Source of the DNA: Dysgonomonas sp. PH5-45
GTDB taxonomy: Bacteria; Bacteroidota; Bacteroidia; Bacteroidales; Dysgonomonadaceae
Assembly: GCF_029893235.1 (NCBI RefSeq)
Contig: NZ_JARXWE010000001.1
Coordinates: forward strand, 149,443 to 213,442
Length of the DNA stretch: 64,000 nucleotides
Direction: 5' to 3'
Each line of letters opens with the position of its first letter. Position 1 is the first letter of the stretch. Of this stretch, positions 1-9,076 are shown in pieces. A model generated the notes under the pieces. The model did not search any database and was not told where the DNA came from. It saw only the letters and a program-made list of their open reading frames with translations. The position numbers were made by a program, and so were the translations under genes.

Positions 1-276
1 GTCGAGCACAGGCCCCGATGTGATTTTAAAGCCTACACCCAATTCGTTGGCAATGATGTTCGAGAGGGTTGTTTTCCCCAGCCCGGGAGGTCCATGCAGA
101 AGGGTATGGTCGAGCGACTCGCCACGCATCTTTGCGGCAGTAACAAAAATCCGCAGATTTTCCACAACCTTGTCCTGACCGCTGAAACTACCGAACGAAA
201 GAGGACGGAGCGCGTTCTCAAATTCACGTTCCGCGCTGTTTAGCTGTTGGTCGCGTATGTCGAAATTATTATCCAT
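1..276 (-). CDS. ruvB: Holliday junction branch migration ATPase RuvB, N-terminal part
   Basis: Partial gene: the first 92 codons, running off the left edge. RuvB is the hexameric AAA+ motor that, with RuvA, drives branch migration of Holliday junctions during recombinational repair. The visible part has the RuvB N-terminal pattern [18 protein letters not shown] at about residues 24-41 and the Walker A motif GPPGLGKTT at 62-70. It opens with [10 protein letters not shown] at 276. A -7 box (TACTTTTG in the minus sense, 293-300) lies 17 bases upstream, which supports this start. The gene is divergent from rplS. Walker B and the winged-helix domain lie outside the window. Confidence 0.96.
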   Translation of the reverse strand, partial: MDNNFDIRDQQLNSAEREFENALRPLSFGSFSGQDKVVENLRIFVTAAKMRGESLDHTLLHGPPGLGKTTLSNIIANELGVGFKITSGPVLD

Positions 277-292
277 AGCCTGAAAGTTGAAG

Positions 293-300
293 CAAAAGTA
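293..300 (-). promoter_or_regulatory. -7 box of ruvB promoter
   Basis: Minus-strand TACTTTTG matches the Bacteroidetes -7 consensus TAnnTTTG, 17 bases before the ruvB ATG. No good -33 element is seen at the usual spacing. Confidence 0.5.
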
Positions 301-382
301 CATATTTTGTATCAAACCCGAAAGCGACGCCAAAGTTAAACAACCTTACCGACTATAGCTGTGCTTTTTACCTGTTTAGGTA

Positions 383-413
383 TTGCCCAGTTTAAATTTT
401 GTGCTTATATTTG
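383..413 (+). promoter_or_regulatory. rplS promoter (-33 TTG, -7 TATATTTG)
   Basis: TATATTTG at 406-413 matches TAnnTTTG and has TTG at 383-385, with 20 bases between them. Transcription would begin near 419, giving a leader of about 70 bases before rplS. Confidence 0.7.
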
Positions 414-418
414 CAGCC

Positions 419-488
419 GCTTTGCGTAATCTCTGACGGGACGAGCCCGTGAATATTGCGTAATGATATTTTTAAAGCTATATAAATC
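419..488 (+). promoter_or_regulatory. Structured rplS mRNA leader
   Basis: The leader holds a short hairpin, ACGGG (436-440) with CCCGT (446-450), flanked by two exact copies of TTGCGTAAT (422-430 and 456-464) placed symmetrically five bases from each arm. The position, directly 5' of a ribosomal protein gene, suggests an autoregulatory leader. This is inference; no published motif was compared. Confidence 0.4.
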
Positions 489-845
489 ATGGATTTAATA
501 AAAGTTGCAGAGCAAGCATTTGCCACAGGAAAAGAACATCCTAAATTCAGAAGTGGAGATACCGTTACAGTATCTTACCGCATCAAAGAAGGTAACAAAG
601 AGCGTGTACAGCAGTATCGTGGTGTTGTTATCAAAATTGTAGGACATGGCGACAAAAAACGCTTCACAGTTCGTAAAATGTCTGATAACATTGGTGTTGA
701 AAGAATTTTCCCTCTCGAATCTCCATTTATCGACAGCATTGTTGTAAACAAATACGGTAAAGTGCGCAGAGCTAAATTGTACTATCTACGTGCCCTTACA
801 GGTAAAAAAGCAAGAATCAAAGAAAGAAGAGTTGTTCGCTCTTAA
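489..845 (+). CDS. rplS: 50S ribosomal protein L19
   Basis: L19 sits at the 30S-50S interface of the ribosome. The 118-residue protein has the usual family length. It shows the bL19 core: [18 protein letters not shown] near residues 20-37, QYRGVVI at 41-47, and the C-terminal stretch [11 protein letters not shown] followed by a basic tail. It is a monocistronic gene with its own promoter, a structured leader (419-488) and a strong terminator (868-902). The start follows the leader directly and no other in-frame start fits the family. Confidence 0.99.
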   Translation: MDLIKVAEQAFATGKEHPKFRSGDTVTVSYRIKEGNKERVQQYRGVVIKIVGHGDKKRFTVRKMSDNIGVERIFPLESPFIDSIVVNKYGKVRRAKLYYLRALTGKKARIKERRVVRS

Positions 846-867
846 TACACTTTCTTTAAGAGATAAA

Positions 868-902
868 AAAATAGAAGAATTTTTGTTCTTCTATTTTTTT
901 TT
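868..902 (+). terminator. Rho-independent terminator of rplS
   Basis: An 11 bp A/T-rich stem (AAATAGAAGAA with TTCTTCTATTT) with a short loop, followed by a run of T. It could also end the convergent SMR gene on the other strand. Confidence 0.85.
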
Positions 903-950
903 GTGCCTTATATAAAATGGTAACGATGCCAAAAATTAAGGGGGAGGATA

Positions 951-1277
951 TCAGTGCGAAACAAACTTCAAGCCTACTATCGAAGATATAAGCGTAAGTA
1001 TAAAGAATATACGCCAAAAACCTGCGGGTTCTTTAAAAACCAATATACCAAGCAGAGCCGTGCCAACGGCTCCGATTCCCGTCCAAACGGCGTAGGCTGT
1101 TCCTAATGGCAGGGTTTGCGTTGCCTTTATCAGCAAGAGCATACTCGTAATCAGGCTAATGCCAAATCCAACATACCACAGGTACACCTCTGTACCGTTG
1201 CTTATTTTTGCTTTATTCAGGCAGAAGGTAAAACCTACTTCAAAAAAACCACCTATGATGAGTATAATCCAGTTCAT
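951..1277 (-). CDS. Small multidrug resistance (SMR) exporter, SugE/Gdx-like
   Basis: A 108-residue inner-membrane protein with four predicted transmembrane helices, the usual SMR length. It has the essential glutamate in helix 1 (GGFFEVGF, residue 13) and the strongly SugE/Gdx-like signature LPLGTAYAVWTGIGAVGTA, plus a C-terminus (GLKFVSH) close to that of E. coli SugE. Members of this subgroup export guanidinium or quaternary ammonium compounds as dimers driven by protons; which applies here is unknown. The Crp/Fnr-type gene lies 96 bases upstream on the same strand and may control it. I saw no obvious guanidine riboswitch in the gap. Confidence 0.9.
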   Translation of the reverse strand: MNWIILIIGGFFEVGFTFCLNKAKISNGTEVYLWYVGFGISLITSMLLLIKATQTLPLGTAYAVWTGIGAVGTALLGILVFKEPAGFWRIFFILTLISSIVGLKFVSH

Positions 1278-1373
1278 TTCGTATCAGAAATTTTAAATAA
1301 ACGGATACAAAATTCGGCAGATTATCCCGAAAACTATTTTACAAATGATAAAAAAGCGTAGCGGAAGGTTTTT

Positions 1374-1973
1374 TTATCTTACCTCCGCCCTGATACGACT
1401 GAGGGTAACCTGACTCACACCCAGATACGAAGCTATGTGCCCCAATTGTACTCTCTGGGTAAGATATGGGTTTTTGGCCATAAGGTCGGCATAACGTTGT
1501 GCTGCAGGCTTAAACTGACGGGAAATAAAACGTTCTTCGGTGCGGATAAGCTCTTTTTCAACCATTTTGCGCCCCCAGTTAGCTATTTCTATCTCCTGAT
1601 TATACAAACTCTGCAATTCCCTGTAAGGAAGGCGGAACAGTTGGCAGGGTTCTAATAGTTCAATATTCTCATACCCTGGCTTATTTTCTATATAGCTCTT
1701 CAAAGATACGAGCAATTCGCCTTCGGTAGCGATTTGCACGGTAACCTCATTGACGTCTTCCATGCAATAGGCACGGGCAACGCCCTGTGATATGAAGTAA
1801 AGGTCACGGTCTTTTTTTTCTGCCTCGAAAAGCATATATCCTTTGTGGTGTTCTACCGGAGAGACGCGGTCAACCAGTTTCCGCAACCCCTTTTCCGAAA
1901 GAGGCGTGATTGATGTAAATATATTCCGGACATCAATTGCTTTGTGGTGGTATGTTGCAGATGGTTTATTCAA
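1374..1973 (-). CDS. Crp/Fnr-family transcriptional regulator
   Basis: A 199-residue cytoplasmic regulator. The N-terminal two thirds is a cyclic-nucleotide-binding-type beta barrel (LYFISQGVARAYCMED near residues 58-73). The C-terminus holds a compact helix-turn-helix, LGHIASYLGVSQVTLSRIR, at about 176-194. No FNR-type cysteine cluster is evident, so oxygen sensing is unlikely; the effector is unknown. This layout, with a short C-terminal HTH, is common in Bacteroidota. The downstream SMR exporter on the same strand is the natural target candidate. An 8 bp perfect inverted repeat (1993-2013) sits 20 bases upstream of the start and could be an operator. Confidence 0.88.
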   Translation of the reverse strand: MNKPSATYHHKAIDVRNIFTSITPLSEKGLRKLVDRVSPVEHHKGYMLFEAEKKDRDLYFISQGVARAYCMEDVNEVTVQIATEGELLVSLKSYIENKPGYENIELLEPCQLFRLPYRELQSLYNQEIEIANWGRKMVEKELIRTEERFISRQFKPAAQRYADLMAKNPYLTQRVQLGHIASYLGVSQVTLSRIRAEVR

Positions 1974-1992
1974 CGAGTTTCAGACTTCCCCA

Positions 1993-2013
1993 ACTTATCG
2001 AAGCCCGATAAGT
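1993..2013. promoter_or_regulatory. Perfect inverted repeat upstream of the Crp/Fnr-type gene
   Basis: ACTTATCG (1993-2000) and CGATAAGT (2006-2013) around a 5-base spacer, between the end of rdgB and the start of the regulator. It may be an operator or an mRNA hairpin. There is no U-run on the minus strand, so it is not a standard terminator for rdgB. Confidence 0.4.
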
Positions 2014-2022
2014 GTAGTGTTT

Positions 2023-2616
2023 TTATTTTCTGTACGCACGCAAAAAAGCGGATAATTTTTGTGTAGCTAATGCCCGGTGACTGATAGCGTTTTTCTGGCT
2101 GTCTGGCATTTGGGCAAAAGTTTGGGTATATCCTTCGGGAATAAAAACAGGATCGTAGCCAAACCCGGCTACGCCTCTCTCTTCAGAGATTATGGTTCCA
2201 TTCACAACCCCGTTAAATTGGTATTCTTCATCACCAATAAACAGCGATATTACAGTGCGGAAACGTGCATTACGGTTCTGTTTATCTTGTAGTTCGGAGA
2301 AGAGTTTAACGATGTTTTGCTTAGGGTCTTTGCCCTCACCCGCATAACGGGCCGAATAGACTCCCGGAGCATTATCAAGTGCTTCTACCTCAAGCCCCGT
2401 ATCGTCGGCAAAGCAATCGTGATGATAATTATCTTTCACATACTTTGCTTTTATACGGGCGTTTTCTTCGAGCGTTTTGCCGGTTTCGGGAATATCTGTA
2501 AAACAACCTATACCTTCGAGCCCCAGAACTTCAAAATCGCTGCCAAGAATAGCCCTCACCTCTTTGAGCTTATGTTGGTTGTTGGTTGCAAAAATCAGCT
2601 TTTTACGACTATCCAT
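2023..2616 (-). CDS. rdgB: Non-canonical purine NTP pyrophosphatase (RdgB/HAM1)
   Basis: Hydrolyses XTP and dITP/ITP to the monophosphates, keeping deaminated purines out of DNA and RNA. At 197 residues it has the family length. It shows the N-terminal substrate motif [12 protein letters not shown] (residues 9-20), the metal site [12 protein letters not shown] with catalytic Asp, the [11 protein letters not shown] segment, the GYDPVF loop and the closing SHR motif. It starts 14 bases after the stop of porN, so it is probably read through from the T9SS operon. Confidence 0.97.
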   Translation of the reverse strand: MDSRKKLIFATNNQHKLKEVRAILGSDFEVLGLEGIGCFTDIPETGKTLEENARIKAKYVKDNYHHDCFADDTGLEVEALDNAPGVYSARYAGEGKDPKQNIVKLFSELQDKQNRNARFRTVISLFIGDEEYQFNGVVNGTIISEERGVAGFGYDPVFIPEGYTQTFAQMPDSQKNAISHRALATQKLSAFLRAYRK

Positions 2617-2630
2617 ACAAACACCTCTCC

Positions 2631-3695
2631 CTATCTGTTACGGCGATTACGCATACTTGCCTTAGGAGCGGATTTTTGTTTCGATCCGCCCGATTTGGAG
2701 CTGTTCTTATCGACTTTGCGGTTTTCGCGTTTTTTCACATCCGATTCTTTTTCTTCGTCTTTCTCCTTTTTGTCTTTTTTATCAGCCTTCGTTACTTCAG
2801 CCTTTGTGCTGTCGGTCTGCATCCAGAGGCGTTTGTTGAATTCTATCAACTGGTTCTCTATCTTCTGCTGTTCTTTCTTCAACGAATCGGCGGGCATTCC
2901 CGAAGTAGCAAGCGGACGGTTTTGCATATTGGTTGTGCGGTAAATATCGCCTTGGTACGACCGTTTACGGAAATAGTCGTCGATGGTCTGGTTTTGCGCA
3001 TTATTCAGGTTCGATACCATTATAGGCATACGTGCCGCATAAGGACGAATGTCTTCGTATTTAACCCAAAACAGGGGATAGCCGGTCTTGTCGGCACTAT
3101 AATCGTCCTGTACATACAGAATAGGGCTGAGAGCTACTATTTTGGTATCGACCACCGAATTGTTTTTATCGAAAAACCAAACCTCTTTCACATTGTATCC
3201 TTGTATTTCATTGGCATACATATCATAATCTTCTACAATAATCTGCCCGTTTTCTTCACGATAGATGATAGAATGGCTTTCCAAAAACTTTTTTACATCG
3301 AGCTTCTTATCATCGTCAAACGCCTCTAAGCCGCTATGCACATCATAAACATAAGTTGTTATATCATTATTCAAAAACAACTTCATGATAAGCGAAAACA
3401 GGTTCATCTTACCATCGCGGGGGGTAGTAGGATAGTAAAGAGCCGCGTTTTGATCTTTATTTAAGTCCAAAACACGGTAAATCTCGCGCATCCATACCAC
3501 GCCTTCTATGTCCTGTGTTTGGTCTTTGTTCATATTTTCGGCACGAATGGTGAGTTGCGCATTCGACTTTTTTTGTTGTTGCTGTTGCCGGCGGTTAATC
3601 CTGTCTCGGGCAGTTTCGCCTGTTTGAGCCGAAAGGCCTTGAGCCAAAATCAAACTACAAAAACCTATTGATAATATTACTAAATATCGCTTCAT
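2631..3695 (-). CDS. porN: Type IX secretion system ring protein PorN/GldN
   Basis: Periplasmic partner of PorK; together they form the large ring under the outer membrane in the T9SS. The 354-residue protein has a signal peptide ([20 protein letters not shown], cleavage after LSAQ) and the GldN domain, including [13 protein letters not shown] near residues 67-79, KKLDVKKFL and [19 protein letters not shown] in the middle. The last roughly 70 residues are a highly charged Lys/Glu then Lys/Arg/Ser tail that looks disordered. It is the last secretion gene of the operon, 66 bases after porM, and is followed by rdgB. Confidence 0.95.
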   Translation of the reverse strand: MKRYLVILSIGFCSLILAQGLSAQTGETARDRINRRQQQQQKKSNAQLTIRAENMNKDQTQDIEGVVWMREIYRVLDLNKDQNAALYYPTTPRDGKMNLFSLIMKLFLNNDITTYVYDVHSGLEAFDDDKKLDVKKFLESHSIIYREENGQIIVEDYDMYANEIQGYNVKEVWFFDKNNSVVDTKIVALSPILYVQDDYSADKTGYPLFWVKYEDIRPYAARMPIMVSNLNNAQNQTIDDYFRKRSYQGDIYRTTNMQNRPLATSGMPADSLKKEQQKIENQLIEFNKRLWMQTDSTKAEVTKADKKDKKEKDEEKESDVKKRENRKVDKNSSKSGGSKQKSAPKASMRNRRNR

Positions 3696-3761
3696 TGTTC
3701 TATATTTTAAATTCCTTCAGGAATAAAGAATTTTTCTTTTGTATATATATCTATTATCCCG

Positions 3762-5336
3762 TTAATTGGTTTTTATTTCCATTGGTGGTAAATCTTGCGT
3801 TATGCCATCCGGGCCTTTTGCCTTAATATCGGTTATAAGGAAAGTCATACCCCGGCTTAAACGCCTGATTGCATCAAGTTGCGATTCGGAGAATCTCCCG
3901 CTGTTAGAAGCCATCATACTACCTTCGCCCGTTGCTCCGAATACTCTTACCGTGAAACTAAGAACGGTGAACTCCCTGTAAATCAATCCATCGTCGATAG
4001 CGGCTTTTATTCCACCGGCAGACACGATGGCTGCTTTCGATATTTTTTCACGTCCCAACGCATCGTATTTCTTAGGGTTACCACTCGCATCGGTATATTG
4101 TATGAATGGCGATGCTTTTGGCAAAGCCCTTACCTTGAATACCTGTTTGGCTACTTCCATACGGCGCCCATTCATTTCGGCAGTTACCGAAACGATGAAG
4201 TCTTTACCCACTTGGCTCGGTTGGGCAACCCAACCTTTAGCCGTTTTAGAGAGCGAGCCATTGCCACTAGTTACCGCTGCCGATATCTTATCGTTAGTAA
4301 CACCCGGCACAGAGATACTCAATTCGTTAGGTATTCCGGCATAAAGAACATTCATCATGACCGAAGCAACCGTTGCCATTGGCTCTACAACCGAGTACGT
4401 GGCCTCGAAAGGTATCCGCAACGGGTCTTTATCTATACGATCCCATTCTATACGACCTGTAAACTTCTTATTAGCACCGGCTGCACCTGCTCCAATCTGG
4501 AAAGCACCTTTTCGGTCGGCAGGCAGCATTGTGTCGCCAATATATATTCTTGGTTGTTTGGTTGTATCCACAGCGGCCAAGATAATTTCCCCTTCGTAGC
4601 TACCGCCTTGCATCACAATCATAGACCTCGGGATAACTTCGGCACGAAGACTGTTTACACGGAAATCGCCACCGCCAATGCTATTCAGAAGGTCTGCAAG
4701 GACTTCGCCCTGCACGGCACGCACATCGCTTTGTATCTTAGTGAGCAGAGTTACAGCCGCAGCCGTAGGCATCTGGTCAAAAAGGGCTTGTTCCCAATTC
4801 TTGTTGTTTTCTTTTGCTTTGTCGGAAGGTTCTGTTTTCAGGCGGTTATCTATCGCTGCCTTCAGTTTAGAATCGCTAACCAATTTGCCTGCCTCGATAC
4901 GATATTGGTCTATCAGCGTTTTCAGCGTTTTAGCCTTCTGATCTTTACCCAGCATCACATTAAACGCCGCATCTACACCCTCTTTGTTATTGATATTACG
5001 TACGTTACCTTCTTCTCCATCGGCATACTTCACTATCTGCTCCTTCATGTTTTGAATCATGTTGTATAGCGAATCGGATTTTTGCGTAAAGGCATTCGCA
5101 TGTTTATACCATACTTCGGCTTTTACTTTATTTTGTTCGTACGAGTCGTTTAGCTTGTCCATAGTCAGTTTGTTCTGACTTTCGGTACTAACTATTGTTT
5201 GTTGTAGTCCTTCTTCGACCAACTCAAAACCCTCCAGCACCTCCGACGATACGTTGAGGGCAAGCATAGCGATAAACACTAAGTACATTAGGTTTATCAT
5301 TTTTTGTCTTGGTGAATTTGGATTATTTGCTGCCAT
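3762..5336 (-). CDS. porM: Type IX secretion/gliding motor protein PorM/GldM
   Basis: With PorL this forms the proton-driven inner-membrane motor of the T9SS; the large periplasmic part reaches the PorK/N ring. The 524 residues have the classic start, MAANNPNSPRQKMINLMYLV, with one membrane helix at about 14-34 that ends SSEVLEGFELVEEG. A helical stretch to about 220 and beta domains D2-D4 to the C-terminus follow. The family length is about 510-520. It lies between porL (38 bases) and porN (66 bases) on the same strand. Confidence 0.97.
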   Translation of the reverse strand: MAANNPNSPRQKMINLMYLVFIAMLALNVSSEVLEGFELVEEGLQQTIVSTESQNKLTMDKLNDSYEQNKVKAEVWYKHANAFTQKSDSLYNMIQNMKEQIVKYADGEEGNVRNINNKEGVDAAFNVMLGKDQKAKTLKTLIDQYRIEAGKLVSDSKLKAAIDNRLKTEPSDKAKENNKNWEQALFDQMPTAAAVTLLTKIQSDVRAVQGEVLADLLNSIGGGDFRVNSLRAEVIPRSMIVMQGGSYEGEIILAAVDTTKQPRIYIGDTMLPADRKGAFQIGAGAAGANKKFTGRIEWDRIDKDPLRIPFEATYSVVEPMATVASVMMNVLYAGIPNELSISVPGVTNDKISAAVTSGNGSLSKTAKGWVAQPSQVGKDFIVSVTAEMNGRRMEVAKQVFKVRALPKASPFIQYTDASGNPKKYDALGREKISKAAIVSAGGIKAAIDDGLIYREFTVLSFTVRVFGATGEGSMMASNSGRFSESQLDAIRRLSRGMTFLITDIKAKGPDGITQDLPPMEIKTN

Positions 5337-5374
5337 TTATAAATATTTGGATTATAGCTACAATGTCTCTTTTT

Positions 5375-6454
5375 TTATTTATTGCTGTCCGCTTCAGGCA
5401 TCTTGTCCGAGCCGGGATTGTTCAGGTTAGCCGGATTGTATGGATTATATCCGCCACCGCCCATATTCATAGTCATGTTGGTAGTCATAGCGTGCAACAT
5501 TCGTGAATACACCTGATTCAGTTCGGTAAGCTGGCGAGCCATCTTTTCGGTTTCGTTCTTGAAGATAGAACTGTCTACAAGCGAGCCCGAATACAGATGC
5601 TTGATACGTTCAAGCCCGGCATTAACCTCCTCGATAGTATGTATCTGCCCACTGACGCCTTTCAACTGTATTTCGTATATAGTATTCAAACCGGCAATGT
5701 TGCGGTTAAGGTTTTCCATTTGTGTGATATACCCTTGTGTGTTCAGGCCGATACCATCCGAATTGTCGGTAACGCTTTTGAAAGAGTTGAGAAGTGTATC
5801 AGACACTTTAGTCAGCGATTCGGTAACCTCTGCAAATTTGCCCATGCTTTCGGCCAGTTTTGTCAGCTGTTCCGAATAGGTTTCGGACGCCTCCTGCATT
5901 TCAACAGGGTCGCCAACCGTTGTTGCGGGGCTAAATCCGCCACCGCCGCCTATAATAACCGTTCCGCCTTGGCCGCCGCCTGTTGTAGTTGCAGCGCCAC
6001 CACCTGCGGAAGAAGTGGGAATATTAGAAGCCGAAGATGCCGCCGACGCGCTACCGCCCACAAAAACACCACCGCCAAAACCGCCGCCACCGCTTATATT
6101 TGTTGTTCCTCCCTGAACTGTCGCTCCGGCAAAAATGTCGTCGTTTTCTTCTCCTTCGGTCGCATCGTCTTGCGGCTCACTGCTTGGTTTGCGGTTCAAT
6201 CTGGGGAATATTCTGTCCCACTTATACTCGCGGGCAGGAAGGTCGAAGGCCGATATAAAGAAGATGACAGCCTCGGCAATCATACCAATCATCAAGATTT
6301 CGGTACCTCCTCGCCAGTGGTTTATCTTGAACAAAGCACCAACAATAACTACCGATGCCCCGATACTGTAGAAGATGTTGAAAAAACGTTTCCCTTTTTC
6401 GCTACCCAAAAATGTTTCGAGCGAATTTTTATATCTACTATATTTTTTCCCCAT
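5375..6454 (-). CDS. porL: Type IX secretion/gliding motor protein PorL/GldL
   Basis: Inner-membrane half of the T9SS rotary motor. Two membrane helices (residues about 26-43 and 52-69) enclose the conserved KINHW turn. Glu61, in MIAEAVIFF, matches the buried glutamate needed for proton-driven function in GldL. Residues 110-180 are a long Gly/Ser/Ala/Thr-rich low-complexity linker, and a coiled-coil region follows (LTKLAESMGKFAEVTESL, then NRNIAGLN and METEK-like heptads). At 359 residues it is longer than F. johnsoniae GldL and closer to P. gingivalis PorL. Spacing: 40 bases after porK and 38 before porM. Confidence 0.96.
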   Translation of the reverse strand: MGKKYSRYKNSLETFLGSEKGKRFFNIFYSIGASVVIVGALFKINHWRGGTEILMIGMIAEAVIFFISAFDLPAREYKWDRIFPRLNRKPSSEPQDDATEGEENDDIFAGATVQGGTTNISGGGGFGGGVFVGGSASAASSASNIPTSSAGGGAATTTGGGQGGTVIIGGGGGFSPATTVGDPVEMQEASETYSEQLTKLAESMGKFAEVTESLTKVSDTLLNSFKSVTDNSDGIGLNTQGYITQMENLNRNIAGLNTIYEIQLKGVSGQIHTIEEVNAGLERIKHLYSGSLVDSSIFKNETEKMARQLTELNQVYSRMLHAMTTNMTMNMGGGGYNPYNPANLNNPGSDKMPEADSNK

Positions 6455-6494
6455 GGTCTCTATTTTGTTTTAATCTTGAAAGTCTTTGTTTAAT

Positions 6495-7928
6495 TTATCT
6501 TTTTGCTTTTGCAAAACCTATCTGCGAGCGCACACACCGGAAACCGATGTACGAGCGTGGCTGGTTTTGGTATTCCGAGTCAGTGAGGTCGGCACGGATA
6601 AACATGCCCACATCTTTCCACGAACCGCCTTTCACCACCTTTTTCTTTATGGCATACGGATCTTCTTTGGCTGCGTTGTACTGATACTGCGGGTTTACAT
6701 CATTCATAGAGAGAACGCCCGACTCGGTATAGGTTGTAGATGTCCATTCGGCAACGTTACCGGCCATATCATAAAGTCCGAACACGTTTGGCGAATACGT
6801 TCCCACACGCGATGTTATCAGGTTGCCGTCTTTCGTATAGTTACCTTCGCCCGGTTTGAAGTTGGCCATGAAGCAACCTTTGTCGGTCATGGTGCCTTCT
6901 ACATCCCAAGGATATTTATATTCTGTTTTTCCGTTACGGGCGGCAAATTCCCATTCTCCGGCCGTAGGCAAACGGTAAGGCTCTATTTCGCGGCCTTTAT
7001 CGCCCTGCCCCATTCTGTAATACATGGTTCGCCATTGGCAGAAAGCATTTGCCTGCTCCCAGCTTAGCCCCACAACAGGATAATCGTTATATCCCGGATG
7101 CGAGAAATAGAGGCGCATATAGGGTTCGTTGTACGCATTTTTGAAGTCATTAACCCAACAGGTAGTATCCGGATAAATGTTTACGATACGTGTATGCAGG
7201 AAGTCGAACAGAGAGCCTAACGGACGGGTAACAGTCTGATTCACAATAACACCGTTCTCGTCTATATAGGCCGTATCTTTCGATATCATAACAACTTCGT
7301 TCAAGTCGACCGGTATATCCGTGTTCAGATTACGTTCAGCAGGGTTCAGCCTGTTGCGGCGTTTTGCGGCTTCGGTATGGTCAAACCATTCGTATTTGAA
7401 GTTCATTTGCTCGTTATCGATGCCTCGCGCTCCGGTAATAGGGTTTACGGCCGTTATACTCAAAATGGCGCGTTCTTCGTCCTCGTTCGGTTTTTTCCAA
7501 GGGATAGCTTTACGCCAGTTTAGGTGAGGGGTAACAGGGTCGCCGTAGCGGTCTTCCGTTATTTTGTATGTTTCGTCGTTGCCATAGTTTGGGTCGGCAA
7601 GTCGTTCGCGGATAATGGAGTCCCTTACCCAATAAACAAACTGACGATATTCGGAATTGGTAATCTCGGTATCGTCCATCCAAAAGTTATCGACAGAAAC
7701 ACCTTTCGAGTTCGCGCTAATGCCCCAAAGCGAATCAATCTCCGACGGACCCATGTCGTAAGCTCCTCTCGAAACCAAAACCATTCCATAGGGCGATGAT
7801 TCGGCCCAACCCGAACCACCCGAACCAATCAGTTCGCCACCCGAGCTACTGCTTCCCGAAGGAGCGCCACAGGAAGCCATAAAAAATATAACTCCCAGAA
7901 TCGCAACAATTATGTTCTTCATATTCAT
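6495..7928 (-). CDS. porK: Type IX secretion lipoprotein PorK/GldK
   Basis: Outer-membrane lipoprotein that pairs with PorN in the T9SS ring. I chose the start at 7928 (MNMKNIIVAILGVIFF), or possibly the ATG two codons on, because it gives a lipoprotein signal with lipobox FMASC (Cys at position 20). The frame is open to an ATG at 8006, but that would overlap porP and bury the signal. The product has 477 residues with an FGE-sulfatase/SUMF1-like fold, including FWMDDTEITNSEYRQFVYWV, LSWEQANAFCQWR, RLPTAGEWEFAARNG, NVFGLYDMAGNVAEWTS and SYIGFRCVRS. It follows porP by 61 bases. Confidence 0.96.
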   Translation of the reverse strand: MNMKNIIVAILGVIFFMASCGAPSGSSSSGGELIGSGGSGWAESSPYGMVLVSRGAYDMGPSEIDSLWGISANSKGVSVDNFWMDDTEITNSEYRQFVYWVRDSIIRERLADPNYGNDETYKITEDRYGDPVTPHLNWRKAIPWKKPNEDEERAILSITAVNPITGARGIDNEQMNFKYEWFDHTEAAKRRNRLNPAERNLNTDIPVDLNEVVMISKDTAYIDENGVIVNQTVTRPLGSLFDFLHTRIVNIYPDTTCWVNDFKNAYNEPYMRLYFSHPGYNDYPVVGLSWEQANAFCQWRTMYYRMGQGDKGREIEPYRLPTAGEWEFAARNGKTEYKYPWDVEGTMTDKGCFMANFKPGEGNYTKDGNLITSRVGTYSPNVFGLYDMAGNVAEWTSTTYTESGVLSMNDVNPQYQYNAAKEDPYAIKKKVVKGGSWKDVGMFIRADLTDSEYQNQPRSYIGFRCVRSQIGFAKAKR

Positions 7929-7989
7929 ATCGTGTACATGAGAGGCACTTACAAAGCCTCTCTTTTTATTATTATCTTTTTCAATCTGT

Positions 7990-8958
7990 TTATAATACCC
8001 TAACATTCTTATGCCTGTTCTTTTCGGTTTTACCTAAATTAAGCGGCAGGTTATAGCGGACAAAAAACTCGTGCGACCCTTTACTTACCGCCGATATGGC
8101 CGATGTGTTGAGGTCGTAGGCATATCCTATATCGAAGCCTTTTATGTTCAAGCCCAGTAAAAATACAAAGCCATCGTCCTTTCGCCAAGATATACCGCCA
8201 TTAAACATTTTGTTGTAAACAACCCTGCCCGTAACGTCTACCTGGTAGACCGACTTGGTTGCCTTCAGCAAAAAAGAAGGCTGCAATTCAAATAACGGGT
8301 TTCTCAGTTTAATATTGTATCCCGCCGTCAAGAAATATCCACGGCCGATAAATGCCGAATGTGTTTCGCCTATATCAAAACTGGGTTCCAAGACGTGCGT
8401 TGTTGATAATCCGACATAGTATTGAGGTGTAACCCACGATATACCCAGATTTATATCGAAAGCCGACGAGGCTTCTCCGGATGTAGGGATTGCATCGTCG
8501 CCTGTGGTACCACCACTTCCGTCATCATCGTTATTACTATCCGATGGTATATATATCTTGGAGGCATCGAAAGTTATACTTGACATGCTCAGTTGCACAC
8601 CTATATTAAGGTTACCTTTTTTAATTTTTTTCTTATAGGCATATTGGGCGCCAACAGTTGTGTTGCTGAACAACCCGATAGATTCGTTCATGAACTGCAC
8701 GCCAACACCATGTTTATGTCTTAAAAAATTGACAGGCATATGTGCTGTACCGATCAACGTTTTCGGAGCATTTTCAACACCCATCCATTGCGCGCGATAC
8801 AACCCCATAACCTCAAGACTGTCGGCTTCGCCCGCAAACGAAGGGTTATAATAGTTCTTTACCCTCCAATACTGACTTATTTGGGCATCCCATTGCGCAT
8901 GTGCTTCAGAAAAACACATGATAAGCAACAGAAATAGAACTAAATGTTTAATATTCAT
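7990..8958 (-). CDS. porP: Type IX secretion outer-membrane protein PorP (PorP/SprF family)
   Basis: A 322-residue predicted outer-membrane barrel and first gene of the porPKLMN operon. It has a signal peptide ending in AHAQ (about residue 22), then the family opening DAQISQYWRVKNYYNPSFAG, MGLYRAQWMGVENAPKT and repeated amphipathic strands such as GVGVQFMNES and NIGVQLSMSS, ending FFVRYNLPL. In P. gingivalis PorP is essential for secretion. A -7 box lies at 9003-9010. Gene order is identical to that of the P. gingivalis locus. Confidence 0.95.
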   Translation of the reverse strand: MNIKHLVLFLLLIMCFSEAHAQWDAQISQYWRVKNYYNPSFAGEADSLEVMGLYRAQWMGVENAPKTLIGTAHMPVNFLRHKHGVGVQFMNESIGLFSNTTVGAQYAYKKKIKKGNLNIGVQLSMSSITFDASKIYIPSDSNNDDDGSGGTTGDDAIPTSGEASSAFDINLGISWVTPQYYVGLSTTHVLEPSFDIGETHSAFIGRGYFLTAGYNIKLRNPLFELQPSFLLKATKSVYQVDVTGRVVYNKMFNGGISWRKDDGFVFLLGLNIKGFDIGYAYDLNTSAISAVSKGSHEFFVRYNLPLNLGKTEKNRHKNVRVL

Positions 8959-9002
8959 CTAAATAAACTGCCGGTAGTTTGCTCTAAACACCAACATTGC
9001 GG

Positions 9003-9010
9003 CAAAATTA
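9003..9010 (-). promoter_or_regulatory. -7 box of the porPKLMN operon
   Basis: Minus-strand TAATTTTG matches TAnnTTTG, 45 bases before the porP start. No good -33 is visible. Confidence 0.45.
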
Positions 9011-9076
9011 GCATTAATTTATTAATATTTAACTTGAAATAAAAAGATATATTGTGTTTGGAGTTGCAATTTAACC

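Noticed and set aside
3879..5069. Long open frame (396 codons) on the plus strand opposite porM
   Set aside because: It lies wholly antisense to a well-supported secretion gene, has no family motifs and no promoter; it reflects the codon pattern of porM.
7929..8006. Upstream in-frame extension of porK
   Set aside because: It would overlap the end of porP and place 26 residues before a clear lipoprotein signal peptide.
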